Assembly (NCBI RefSeq): GCF_039535235.1
Contig: NZ_BAAAWU010000001.1
Coordinates: forward strand, 7,071,001 to 7,135,000
Direction of reading: 5' to 3'
DNA from: Streptomyces roseoviridis
Lineage (GTDB): Bacteria > Actinomycetota > Actinomycetes > Streptomycetales > Streptomycetaceae
Length of the DNA: 64,000 bases
Both the position numbers and the translations under genes were made by a program. Below, piece by piece: positions 42,532 through 51,020 of this stretch. Positions within the stretch are counted from its first letter, which is position 1; every line of letters starts with the position of its first letter. The notes under the pieces were generated by a model. It did not search any database. It was given only the letters and a program-made list of their open reading frames with translations, and was not told the origin of the DNA.

Positions 42532-43081
42532 CCCGGCACCTTCGGCGGCCTCCGTTCCGGAACCGGTGACGCGGCAACGCGGCGGCGCGGTGACACGTCA
42601 CCGGCTTGTGGTCGCGGGCCGCCGTTGCGGACCTCGGGCTGGTCGGCTCTGGCTTCCTGTGCCGTCGTGCCGTGGCTGGGGCACCGGTCTCCGGGCGGGG
42701 GCTCGGGTGTGCGGAGTCTGGGCTCGTGGTCGCCGTGGCCTTCTGTGCCGTTGTGCCGTGGCGGGGTCACCGGTCTCCGGGCGGGGGCTCGGGTGTGCGG
42801 ACCTTGGGCTCGTGGTCGCCGTGGCCTTCTGTGCCGTTGTGCCGTGGCGGGGTCACCGGCCTCCGGGCCGGGCCCGGGTGTGCGGACCCTGGGCTCCTGG
42901 CCGCGGTGCCCTTCTGCGCCGTCGTGCCGTGGCGCGGTCACCGGCCTCCGGGCGCAGGCCGGCCTTTCGAGCACCGGGGTCCGGCTGTCACCGAGCCGAG
43001 CCGCGCCGTGGCCCGGCGTGGCCTCGGGTCACTCGGGCCGCGCCGTGGCCCGGCGTGACCTCCGGTCACTCGGGGCCCGCG
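42532..43081. repeat. Four-copy tandem repeat of about 86 bp in a convergent gap
   Basis: Copies start near 42635, 42720, 42806 and 42891 (landmark GGGCTCGTGGTCGCCGTGG). Each contains TTCTGTGCCGTTGTGCCGTGG and CACCGGTCTCCGGGCGGGGGCTCGGGTGTGCGGA in variant form, cited here as landmarks only. The period is 85-86 bases, not a multiple of three, so no reading frame is kept and the array is non-coding. The outer copies are more diverged than the middle two. The remainder up to 43081 consists of CCGCGCCGTGGCCCGGCGTG repeats. No gene is supported. Confidence 0.8.
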
Positions 43082-43987
43082 TCACCCTGACCCCTTCCGC
43101 AGCTCCAGCCGCTCGTGTGCCTCCGCCAGGTCCTCCGCCGTCGGGGCGTCGTCCTGGGTGAGGCTGCGGCGCCAGTAGCCGGCGAAGTCGACGGACCGGC
43201 GGTCGACCGCCCGCTCCTCCACGAGGTGACGGCGCAGGGCGCGCACCGTTGCGGCCTCCCCGGCCAGCCACACGTACGGCGCACCGGCCGCGAACCGGCC
43301 CGCCTCGGCCCGCACGGCCGCGATCAGGGCTTCCTCGCCGGCCGCTCCCTCCCCGTACACCCAGCGCACCCTCAGGTCCCCGGCCGTCGGCAGCGGCTGT
43401 CGTTCCGCCGCGTCGGCGACCAGGACGACAGCGACCGCGGGCCGCCCCGTCGGCAGCGCCTCGGCGACCGTGGCCAGGGCGGGCAGCGCGCAGGCGTCCG
43501 CCACGAGGAGCGCCCGGTCGCCCGCGCCCGGGTCGACGGGCACGGCGAAGTGGTCCGACGGACCGAACATCCCCAGCACGTCCCCGGGGCGCGCCCCGCG
43601 CGCCCACCGCGTCGCCGGCCCTTCCTCGCCGCCGTGCAGCAGGAAGTCGATGTCGACGGTCCCGGCGGCCGGGTCGTGCGCCCGCACGGTGTAGCTGCGC
43701 ATCCAGGGGCGCCGCTCCTCCGGGATCGCCCCGTACGCCGCGTACCAGCGCATCACGTCGCCGTCCCGGCCCGGGTCGGGCAGGACGGGCTCGTCCTGTC
43801 CGGGCCGGGGGAAGAACAGCTTCACCTGCGCGTCGGGCCGGGCGAGGGCCGCGCCGTTCGGCGACGGGTCGCCGAGGGTGACCCGGACCATGCGCGGGGT
43901 GAGGCGCCGGACAGCCGTGACGCGGACACGGCGCAGGGGCAAGGGCTGGGGCTCGATCTGGGGCTGGGGCTGGGACGGAGGGGTCAT
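43082..43987 (-). CDS. Siderophore-interacting protein (FAD-binding ferric-siderophore reductase)
   Basis: Cytoplasmic flavoprotein of 301 residues of the SIP/ViuB family, which reduces ferric siderophores to release iron. Landmarks are RVTAVRRLTPRMVRVTL, RSYTVRAHDPAAGTVDIDFLLHGGEEGPATRWA (parts of the FAD-binding RxYT motif), GDVLGMFGP, ALLVADACALPAL, and AAPYVWLAGEAATVRALRRHLVEERAVDR with a final GYWRR. GGAG lies 8 bases before ATG 43987. No iron box is visible upstream and no siderophore genes flank it. Confidence 0.92.
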   Translation of the reverse strand: MTPPSQPQPQIEPQPLPLRRVRVTAVRRLTPRMVRVTLGDPSPNGAALARPDAQVKLFFPRPGQDEPVLPDPGRDGDVMRWYAAYGAIPEERRPWMRSYTVRAHDPAAGTVDIDFLLHGGEEGPATRWARGARPGDVLGMFGPSDHFAVPVDPGAGDRALLVADACALPALATVAEALPTGRPAVAVVLVADAAERQPLPTAGDLRVRWVYGEGAAGEEALIAAVRAEAGRFAAGAPYVWLAGEAATVRALRRHLVEERAVDRRSVDFAGYWRRSLTQDDAPTAEDLAEAHERLELRKGSG

Positions 43988-44323
43988 CGGGCGGGCTCCT
44001 GGTTCACCGGCGGATGTCTGATGCGTCCGCCAGCCTCCCCGGCCGCGTCGACACGCCACCGACACCGCTCCGACACGCACCGACCCGGCGGCGCCGCCCG
44101 CCACGCGGCCTGCGGACACCGCGCCGACCTGGCGGCGCCCCGCACCCCGCGCCCCGCACCCCGCACCCCGCACCCCACGCCCCGCACCCCGCCCACCCCG
44201 CACCCCACGCCCCGCCCACCGCGCGGTCCGCGCCCTGCGCGCCGTCGCCTGACCGTCGCCCGGATGCGGGACGGGGAGCGGGCCACGAGAATGGCCAGTG
44301 CCTGCGAAACACGAGGAGGCGGC
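43988..44323. repeat. 336-base divergent gap with CCCCGCAC repeats
   Basis: About ten tandem copies of CGCACCC(C)/ACGCCC variants occupy 44141-44217. The rest should hold promoters for the SIP gene and the 66-residue gene. No coding signal is visible. Confidence 0.6.
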
Positions 44324-44524
44324 ATGAACGGTGACACCGACAAGACGTCCCGGGGGGACATCCCGACGCCCGACAGGCTGCTGCACGCCGGGTCGGAGGG
44401 TGAGTTCACGGCCGAGGACCTGGTCCTCGCGTCCGGTCGCGACGTGAATCCGAAGAATCTCGCCTGGGCCGAGCGGCGCATGGCGGAGAAGGGCCGAGCC
44501 TCCCTCGACGAACTGCTGCCCTGA
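44324..44524 (+). CDS. Small hypothetical protein of 66 residues
   Basis: Soluble acidic protein with GTPAEDLVLA-like helix (FTAEDLVLASGRDVNPKNLAWAERRMAEKG) and C-terminal ASLDELLP. GAGGAGG lies before ATG 44324, giving one of the best Shine-Dalgarno sequences in the window. I recall similar short Streptomyces proteins but no function. Composition (few Arg/Pro, balanced charges) supports a real gene. Confidence 0.75.
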   Translation: MNGDTDKTSRGDIPTPDRLLHAGSEGEFTAEDLVLASGRDVNPKNLAWAERRMAEKGRASLDELLP

Positions 44525-44621
44525 GCGGCGAAGCCGCTCCCTCCCGAGGGACGGTCCGCCCTCGCGGGCGGCGCGGACGGGCCCGTACGCCACCGGTCGG
44601 CGCACGGGCCTTCCGCATTTA

Positions 44622-44635
44622 TGGAACACGTTCTA
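44622..44635. promoter_or_regulatory. KstR-type operator TGGAACACGTTCTA
   Basis: Matches the mycobacterial/actinobacterial KstR consensus TnnAACnnGTTnnA at every fixed position. It lies 53 bases before the acyl-CoA dehydrogenase start, in a short AT-richer promoter segment. Confidence 0.75.
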
Positions 44636-44687
44636 CCGTGGCGCCGCACCGCGCGCAGCATCGGAGCGCCGAGCCACGGGAGACGCC

Positions 44688-45887
44688 ATGCACCTCCAGT
44701 ACACGCCCGCCCAGCACCGACTGCGCGCCGAACTGCGCGCCTACTTCGCCGGGCTCACCGGCCTCGCCCCCGAGGACGTCCACGCGCGCTCCGCCGACCC
44801 CGCCGCCCAGAAGGGCTTCTACCGCGAGACCGTGCGCCGGCTCGGCGCCGACGGCTGGCTGGGCGTGGGCTGGCCCACCGAGTACGGCGGGCGCGGGCTG
44901 ACCCCCATGGAACAGTTCATCTTCTTCGACGAGGCCGCCCAGGCCGGCGTACCGCTGCCGCTGATGGCCCTCAACACCGTCGGACCGACGATCATGCGGT
45001 TCGGTACCGAGGAGCAGAAGGCGTACTTCCTGCCGAAGATCCTCTCCGGCGAGATCGACTTCGCCATCGGCTACAGCGAGCCCGACGCCGGCACCGACCT
45101 CGCCGCCCTGAAGACCCGCGCCGTCCGCGAGGGCGACGAGACCACCGGCCACTACACGGTGAACGGACAGAAGATCTGGACCACCAACGGCGACACCGCC
45201 GACTGGGTGTGGCTCGCCGTCCGCACGGACCCCGCCGCCCCGCCGCACAAGGGCATCACCATGCTGCTCGTGCCGACCGACGACCCCGGCTACTCCTGCA
45301 CCCTCATCCACACCCTCGCCTCCCACGACACCACCGCGAGCCACTACGAGAACGTCCGCGTGCCCTGCTCCCACCGCGTCGGCGACGAGAACGAGGGCTG
45401 GCGGCTGATCACCAACCAGCTCAACCACGAACGCGTCACCCTCGCCGCCCACGGCACCATGGCCATCCGCGCCCTGCACGACGTCCAGCGCTGGGCCGCC
45501 GGCACCAAACTGGCCGACGGCCGCCGCGTCCTCGACCTCGGCTGGGTCCGCCGCACCCTGGCCCGCACCCACGCCCGGCTCGACGCCATGAAACTCCTCA
45601 ACTGGCAGATGGTGAACGCCGTCCAGAACGGCACCCTCACGCCCCAGGACGCCTCCGCCGTCAAGGTGTACGGATCCGAGGCCCGCCGCGACGCGTATGC
45701 CTGGCTCATGGAGGTCACCGGCTCGGCGGGTGCCCTCAAGGAGGGCTCGGCCGGTGCCGTCCTGCACGGCGAACTCGAACGCGGCTACCGCTCGGCCGTC
45801 ATCTTCACCTTCGGCGGCGGCAACAACGAGATCCAGCGCGAGATCATCTCCTGGATCGGCCTCGGCATGCCCCGGGTCCGCCGCTGA
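44688..45887 (+). CDS. Acyl-CoA dehydrogenase (FadE type), possibly steroid-related
   Basis: FAD enzyme of 399 residues that introduces a double bond into acyl-CoA. Landmarks are QHRLRAELRAYF at the start, WPTEYGGRGLTPMEQFIFFDEAAQAGVPLP, AIGYSEPDAGTDLAALKTRA (FAD/substrate motif), GQKIWTTNGDTADWVWLAVRT, and the ending GGGNNEIQREIISWIGLGMPR, a pattern of sterol-side-chain FadE subunits that work as hetero-oligomers. The usual catalytic Glu position near the C-terminus should be checked. The KstR-type operator upstream supports a role in steroid or sterol catabolism. No partner FadE lies beside it. Confidence 0.9.
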   Translation: MHLQYTPAQHRLRAELRAYFAGLTGLAPEDVHARSADPAAQKGFYRETVRRLGADGWLGVGWPTEYGGRGLTPMEQFIFFDEAAQAGVPLPLMALNTVGPTIMRFGTEEQKAYFLPKILSGEIDFAIGYSEPDAGTDLAALKTRAVREGDETTGHYTVNGQKIWTTNGDTADWVWLAVRTDPAAPPHKGITMLLVPTDDPGYSCTLIHTLASHDTTASHYENVRVPCSHRVGDENEGWRLITNQLNHERVTLAAHGTMAIRALHDVQRWAAGTKLADGRRVLDLGWVRRTLARTHARLDAMKLLNWQMVNAVQNGTLTPQDASAVKVYGSEARRDAYAWLMEVTGSAGALKEGSAGAVLHGELERGYRSAVIFTFGGGNNEIQREIISWIGLGMPRVRR

Positions 45888-45968
45888 TCGTGCTCGTCCT
45901 CGTCACCGTCCTCGGCACCGCCCTTGCCGCCGCCCTCGTCACCGTCCTCGTCGCGGCCCCCGCGCGGG

Positions 45969-46370
45969 TCAGGCGAGCGGGTGGCCCGCCGGGTCCGTGT
46001 GGGACGCCTGGCTGGAGAACTTGTTCAGGAAGACGTCGTACCGCCCGTCGGGCCGCTGGGTGAGGGTGGCGCCGTCCTGCCAGATCCCGTTCTCCTGCCA
46101 CCACGGGGAGCCGGCCGGATCGCCCTGGTTCTGGTGCACGTTGTGCATGCCGAGGTCGCCCTCGGCGTCGTCGGTGAACGGCTCGCCGAAGACGAGGATG
46201 CGCCGGCCCACCACCAGGAGGGGCTCCAGCGCGGCGGCGGCGTCGATGTTGGAGCCGGCGTGCCAGGGCCGCGAGCCGAACAGGTCCAGGAGCTCCTGCA
46301 CCCACGACGGCGGCCGGCGCTGGAACAGCACGCCCGAGCGGTCCACGAGCGCCGGGTGGCGCAGGAAGTC
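45969..46370 (-). pseudogene. DUF2278 family gene, N-terminally truncated
   Basis: The frame from about 46370 reads DFLRHPALVDRSGVLFQRRPPSW, then ILVFGEPFTDD...GMHNVHQNQGD, WQENGIWQDGATL and DVFLNKFSSQASHTDP. This matches only the C-terminal half of DUF2278 proteins, which are normally more than 200 residues. Upstream in this frame a stop codon follows within ten codons, and the expected N-terminal half (KTYGVLKG region) is not found in any frame. A GTG at 46346 could start a 125-residue remnant. It is probably a decayed or internally deleted gene. Its broken end faces the TagC-like gene. Confidence 0.6.
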
Positions 46371-46561
46371 CGTAGTGACTTTCCGTCACAGAACCCTTAC
46401 CCGATGCAGTCGAACGGGTGGAGGTCGCCGGTCGCTCCGTCCTGCCGCCGGCTCCCGCGCGCGAACGGCCCGAGGCCCGTGTCCCCACGGGCGAAGGGGA
46501 GTGGCACACTGGCGCGGTTCGATCATCAGGGAAGCCGTCATCCTCCCGAGGAGCCCCGCCG

Positions 46562-47836
46562 TTGAGCATCACCATCCCAGGACAGATAGACATCGCCGGC
46601 CCGGTGGGCAAGCTGCTCCACCGGCGCCGGCTGCAGAACGACACCGTCATGCAGTCGTTCGGCATCGACCCCGTCTCCGGCGACATCTTCGTGCTCCAGA
46701 TCATGGAGGGCGGGATCCGGCTGTCCGACGAGGCCGCCGCCGTCGACTACCCCACCCGCAAGGCCCGCGGCGACCTGTGCCTGAGCCGGCTCACCCGAGG
46801 CGGCGCCCTCACCGGCCACATGTACCTGCGGGGATTCGGACACGGCGTCAACCTCGGCGTGGAGAACCGCGGCGGAACGGTCTGGCTGTGGACCGAGACC
46901 GCGTCCGTGCCCAACAGCAAGAACGAGGGCTACGGCACCGCCGTCACCAGCTTCGCCTACCGCAACGGCGACGTCGTCGACCACGGCACCGCGCGCCACA
47001 CCCCGCCGTACACCCCCGACCCGGCCGCCCGCTTCGTCACCCCCACCATCGACCACAGCGCCAGCGAGCTCGTGGTGCGCTACGCCCTCGGCGGCGTCAC
47101 GTCCTACGCGCGCTACGACCTGGCCCGGGCGGCGGCGGGGGAGTGGCAGGCCCTCCAGACGCTCAGCCCGGTCGTCCCCGCGGCCGGCACCGACTTCCAG
47201 GGATACGCCTCCCACGCGGGCGTGCTCTACACGCTCAAGGGCCAGAGCCTCGAAGCCGCGCCGCTGCCCGGCAACACGCACATCACCGCCTTCGAGTGGG
47301 CCTCCGGCAACCAGCTCGACCACCAGCACATCACCGCCGGCCCCGGCCTGGTCTGGCGCGAGGCCGAGGGCATGACCGTCGCCGTCCACGACGGCGTCCC
47401 GCACCTCCACTTCGGCTTCGCCTGCGAGGACCCCGGCCCGCGCACCTGCACGATCATGTCCCTGTCCGCGACCCCCGAGACCGACGGCGTGAAGGTCCTC
47501 ACGGACTGGCGGCCGATCGCCCTCGCCGCCGGAGTGACGGCCGATCAGCACGCGCCCCGCGGCCGCCTCATCAGCCTCGCCGGCACCACGACCCTCCAGC
47601 TCTCCGGCGGAGTCAGGGGCAGCTTCACCACCGACACGGTCATCGGCACCCTGCCCGACTCCCTCACCCCGAGCGTGGTCGCCCGCGCCACCGTGCCGCG
47701 CGACAACACCGCCGGCGGCCCCGGCGTCGCCCGGGTCGAAGCCGGGACGGACCGCGCACTGCGCCTCTACGGCGGACGTTCCACCGACCCGATCACCTGG
47801 GCCCAGCTCGACGCCTTCAGCGCCGTCTGGCGCTGA
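46562..47836 (+). CDS. TagC-like/phage-baseplate-like beta-propeller protein with C-terminal beta module
   Basis: Protein of 424 residues with no signal peptide. Residues 1-320 resemble proteins annotated as teichoic acid biosynthesis protein C or phage baseplate upper protein: NDTVMQSFGIDPVSGDIFVLQIMEGG, RLSDEAAAVDY, GDLCLSRLTRGGALTGHMYLRGFGHGVNLGVE and TVWLWTETASV, suggesting a bladed beta-propeller. Residues 325-424 form a separate module that recurs in the next protein. TTG 46562 with GAGGAG about 9 bases upstream is the best start, as no ATG or GTG is suitable. The gene after it starts 36 bases beyond its stop, probably in one operon. Molecular role unknown. Confidence 0.78.
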   Translation: MSITIPGQIDIAGPVGKLLHRRRLQNDTVMQSFGIDPVSGDIFVLQIMEGGIRLSDEAAAVDYPTRKARGDLCLSRLTRGGALTGHMYLRGFGHGVNLGVENRGGTVWLWTETASVPNSKNEGYGTAVTSFAYRNGDVVDHGTARHTPPYTPDPAARFVTPTIDHSASELVVRYALGGVTSYARYDLARAAAGEWQALQTLSPVVPAAGTDFQGYASHAGVLYTLKGQSLEAAPLPGNTHITAFEWASGNQLDHQHITAGPGLVWREAEGMTVAVHDGVPHLHFGFACEDPGPRTCTIMSLSATPETDGVKVLTDWRPIALAAGVTADQHAPRGRLISLAGTTTLQLSGGVRGSFTTDTVIGTLPDSLTPSVVARATVPRDNTAGGPGVARVEAGTDRALRLYGGRSTDPITWAQLDAFSAVWR

Positions 47837-47872
47837 CGCCAACCCTCCCGCCCCCCAAGGAGCCGAACACCC

Positions 47873-48322
47873 ATGTCCCACAACCGCCGCAGCGTCCTCG
47901 GCGCGGCCCTCGCCCTGCCCGCCGCCCTCACCGTCGGCGGCCTCGTCACCGCCGCCCCGGCCGCGGCCGCCGGAGTCGACGCCGGTGCCTGGACCCCGCT
48001 CGTCCTGGAGCCCGGGATCACCCCGGCCGCGGGCGCGACCCCCGAGGTCCGGCTCGTCACCATCGCCGGCACCTCGTTCCTCCAGGCCCGGGGTCTGGTC
48101 ACGTGCAGCCTGGCCTCCGACGCGAAGATCGGCAGGCTGCCGGACGGCTTCACCGCGCCGACGGCCTTCGTACGGGCCGTCGCGCCCCGCAACAACAGCC
48201 AGGGCGTCAACGCCTGCCGCCTGGAGATCAACCCGTCCGGGTCGGTGAGCGTCTACGGCGGCAACGCCGGGAACCCGATCACCTGGATCCAGTTCGACTC
48301 GGTGCAGACGGTCTGGCACTGA
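47873..48322 (+). CDS. Tat-exported small protein sharing the C-terminal module of its neighbour
   Basis: Protein of 149 residues. The N-terminus SHNRRSVLGAALALPAALTVGGLV followed by APAAAA is a twin-arginine signal with cleavage near residue 33. The mature part (about 35-149) aligns end to end with residues 325-424 of the preceding protein: W(T/R)P..L..G(I/V)T, RL(V/I)(T/S)(I/L)AGT, IG(R/T)LPD, A.VPR(N/D)N and YGG...(N/D)PITW.Q(F/L)D....VW. It contains a Cys pair. The beta-rich module could bind carbohydrate or another surface ligand. It is probably cotranscribed with 46562-47836. Confidence 0.8.
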   Translation: MSHNRRSVLGAALALPAALTVGGLVTAAPAAAAGVDAGAWTPLVLEPGITPAAGATPEVRLVTIAGTSFLQARGLVTCSLASDAKIGRLPDGFTAPTAFVRAVAPRNNSQGVNACRLEINPSGSVSVYGGNAGNPITWIQFDSVQTVWH

Positions 48323-48583
48323 CCCGGTGACGGCGCGGCCGGACCGGGGGACGCCGCTCCGGCGCCACCCGATCCGGTACGAGCCGTCCGGGCCGGTCGC
48401 CTCCCGGCCGGTGACGCGCTCCCGCCCACGCTCCCGTACGGCCGGCCCTCCGGCCCGCGCGCGAGGACACGGATCGGCCCGGACCCGACCCGGGCCGTAC
48501 GGACCGCGCGCCACGGCCGCCATACTGGACGGGCCGGGGAGGGAGCGGCACGGGACCAGGGCAGACGGGGGCGACAGCACGCG

Positions 48584-50998
48584 ATGGCGGACACGGACAC
48601 CAGGCTGGTCCAGGGCCGGTACCGGCTGCACGAGGTGATCGGCCGCGGCGGCATGGGTGAGGTGTGGCGGGCCACCGACGAGTCGCTCGGCCGGCGCGTC
48701 GCCGTCAAGTGCCTGCGGCCGCTCGGCCAGCAACGGGACCCGGCCAATCTGGCCGTGCTGCGCGAACGCTTCCGGCGCGAGGCCCGCGTCGCCGCCTCCC
48801 TGCAGCACCGCGGCATCACCGTCGTCCACGACTTCGGCGAGTCCGACGGCGTGCTCTTCCTCGTCATGGAGCTCCTCGACGGCCGCAACCTAAGCCAGCT
48901 GCTCGCCGACAACCGCAAGCGGCCCCTCCCCGTCGCCGAGGTCGTCGACATCGCCGAGCAGGTCGCCGACGCCCTCGCCTACACCCACCGCCAGGGCGTG
49001 GTGCACCGCGACCTCAAGCCGGCGAACATCGTGCGGCTCGCCGACGGGCCCGTGAAGATCTGCGACTTCGGGATAGCGCGACTCGGCGCCGACATCGGGT
49101 TCACCTCCCGCCTCACCGGCACCGGCATCGCCATGGGCACCCCGCACTACATGAGCCCGGAACAGATCGGTGGCGGCGAGGTCGACCACCGCAGCGACCT
49201 GTACTCCCTGGGCTGCGTGCTGTACGAGCTGGCCACCGGCGTCCCGCCGTTCGACCTGGGCGACACCTGGTCCATCCTCATCGGCCACCGCGACACCACG
49301 CCCCTTCCGCTGCGCAGCCACCGCGCCGAACTCCCCGACTACCTCGACCTGGTCGTCCTCGACCTGCTGGCCAAGACCCCCGACGGCCGCCCCGCCGACG
49401 CGGCCGTGCTCCGCGACCGCCTCGCCTCGGGCCGCGCCACGGCATCCGCCGTCCTCCCGGTCCAGGTGACGCCGGTCGCGCCGGCCGCCCTGCCCCCGCT
49501 CCCCGCCTGGGCCCGTGCCATGGGCACCGGCCGCGCCGCCGCGACCACCTTCGCGGGGCGCGCGACGCCGCCGTACGACCCGACCACGGTCCTGACGGGC
49601 GAGTGGACACGCGCGGCGCGCCCCACAACCGCCGGCGGGCGACCCGACGAGGCCGGCCCCCCGCTCCAGACCGGCGCCCCGCTCCAGACCGGCGCCCCGC
49701 TCCAGGCCGGCGCCCTGCTCCAGGGCCACGGCCCCGCGCAGGCCCTGGCGACCGGCCCTGGCGACGCCCAGGCCCCGCCGTCCCCCCAGGCCCCGCCGTC
49801 CGGCCAGGATCCGTCGTCCGGCCAGACCCTCGGCCCGCGCCACCCCCAGGCCCCCGGGCACCACGAGCCCCACCACTCGCACCGGCCTCACCGGCCGTCC
49901 GAGCCGGCCGCCTCCGCCACCGAGCTCGTCGCCGTGCTGGCCGGGCGGCACCGGGCCGGGCTCGGGCTCGGACGGCTCGGGCGGTGGGAGGAGGCGGCCG
50001 AGCTGCTGCGTACGGTGGCGCGGGAGCGCGCGCACGTCCTCGGCGCCGACCACCCCGACACCCTCGCCAGCGGCTACGAACTCGCCTTCGCCCTGGCCCG
50101 GCTCGGCCGGCCTGCCGAGGCCCTGCGCCAGTTCGGCACGGTCGCCGAGGGACGGGCCAGGACGTTGGGCACCGACCACCCCGAGACCCTCGCCGCACGC
50201 CAGGAGACGGCGTACGTGCTCGGTGGCCTCGGCCGTCACGCCGAGGCCCACGCGGTGTACGAGGCGGTGCTCGCGGCCCGCGAACGGACCATGGGCCAGG
50301 AGCACCCCGACACCCTGCGCTGCCGCCACAATCTCGCCTTCACGCTGGGGCGGATCGGCCGGCTCGCGGAGGCGTACGCGACCGCCTGCGAGGTCGCGGA
50401 CGCCCGCGCCCGGGTGCTCGGTGCCGAGCACCCCGACACGCTGGCCACCCGTCACGAGGTGGGGCACGCGCTCGGCCGGCTCGGGCGCTGGTCCGACGCG
50501 CTCGGGCACTACCGGGAGATCGCCGGGATCCGCGGCACCGTCCTCGGACCCGACCACCCCGACACGCTCGCGGCCCGTTACGAGGCGGGCATCTGCCTGG
50601 GCCGCCTCGGCCGCGCCGAGGAGGCCGCCGCGCTCTACCGGGAGCTCGTCGCGGCCCGCACCAGGACCGCGGGGCCGGAGGACCCCGAGACCCTGCGCGC
50701 CCGTCACGGCCTCGGCGTGAACCTCGGCCGCCTCGGCCGCTGGGACGAGGCCCTCGCCGAGGCGCGCGCGGTCTGCGCCGCCCGCACCCGCGTGCTCGGC
50801 GCCGACCACTCCGACACCCTGGTCAGCCGCCGCGAGACCGCCATCGCGCTGGGCTGGCTCGGCCGTTGGGAGGAGGCCCTCGCCGAGTACGGCAGGGTGA
50901 CCGAGGCCCGCACCCGCCTGCTGGGACCCGACCACCCGGACACCCGGTCCGCCCGCGCCGACGAGGCCCACTGCCGCGAACGCCTCGGCGGCGGGTAG
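48584..50998 (+). CDS. Ser/Thr protein kinase fused to kinesin-light-chain-like TPR repeats
   Basis: Protein of 804 residues. The Hanks kinase (about 12-275) has the P-loop GRGGMGEVW at 20, ATP lysine K42, catalytic loop HRDLKPANI, DFG in CDFGIARLG and activation loop RLTGTGIAMGTPHYMSPEQI. A linker of about 150 residues rich in Pro/Gln follows (LQTGAP repeats). The C-terminal 350 residues comprise eight 42-residue TPR_10/12 repeats, each ending LG(A/T/P)(D/E)HP(D/E)TL, as in kinesin light chains and NLR-like signalling proteins. No membrane span is present, so it is cytosolic. A -10-like CATACT lies at about 48521. Confidence 0.94.
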   Translation: MADTDTRLVQGRYRLHEVIGRGGMGEVWRATDESLGRRVAVKCLRPLGQQRDPANLAVLRERFRREARVAASLQHRGITVVHDFGESDGVLFLVMELLDGRNLSQLLADNRKRPLPVAEVVDIAEQVADALAYTHRQGVVHRDLKPANIVRLADGPVKICDFGIARLGADIGFTSRLTGTGIAMGTPHYMSPEQIGGGEVDHRSDLYSLGCVLYELATGVPPFDLGDTWSILIGHRDTTPLPLRSHRAELPDYLDLVVLDLLAKTPDGRPADAAVLRDRLASGRATASAVLPVQVTPVAPAALPPLPAWARAMGTGRAAATTFAGRATPPYDPTTVLTGEWTRAARPTTAGGRPDEAGPPLQTGAPLQTGAPLQAGALLQGHGPAQALATGPGDAQAPPSPQAPPSGQDPSSGQTLGPRHPQAPGHHEPHHSHRPHRPSEPAASATELVAVLAGRHRAGLGLGRLGRWEEAAELLRTVARERAHVLGADHPDTLASGYELAFALARLGRPAEALRQFGTVAEGRARTLGTDHPETLAARQETAYVLGGLGRHAEAHAVYEAVLAARERTMGQEHPDTLRCRHNLAFTLGRIGRLAEAYATACEVADARARVLGAEHPDTLATRHEVGHALGRLGRWSDALGHYREIAGIRGTVLGPDHPDTLAARYEAGICLGRLGRAEEAAALYRELVAARTRTAGPEDPETLRARHGLGVNLGRLGRWDEALAEARAVCAARTRVLGADHSDTLVSRRETAIALGWLGRWEEALAEYGRVTEARTRLLGPDHPDTRSARADEAHCRERLGGG

Positions 50999-51020
50999 CG
51001 CACGCCGGGGCACCGTACGG

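Noticed and set aside
42532..43081. Repeat protein or CRISPR array
   Set aside because: The period of 85-86 bases breaks every reading frame, and there are no spacers.
43988..44060. Iron box (IdeR/DmdR1 site) in front of the siderophore-interacting protein
   Set aside because: No TTAGGTTAGGCTAACCTAA-like sequence is seen; the region is GC-rich without the expected palindrome.
46562..48322. Prophage or tailocin remnant because of the baseplate-like protein
   Set aside because: No other tail, sheath, capsid, integrase or lysis genes are nearby; such TagC-like proteins occur alone in Streptomyces chromosomes.
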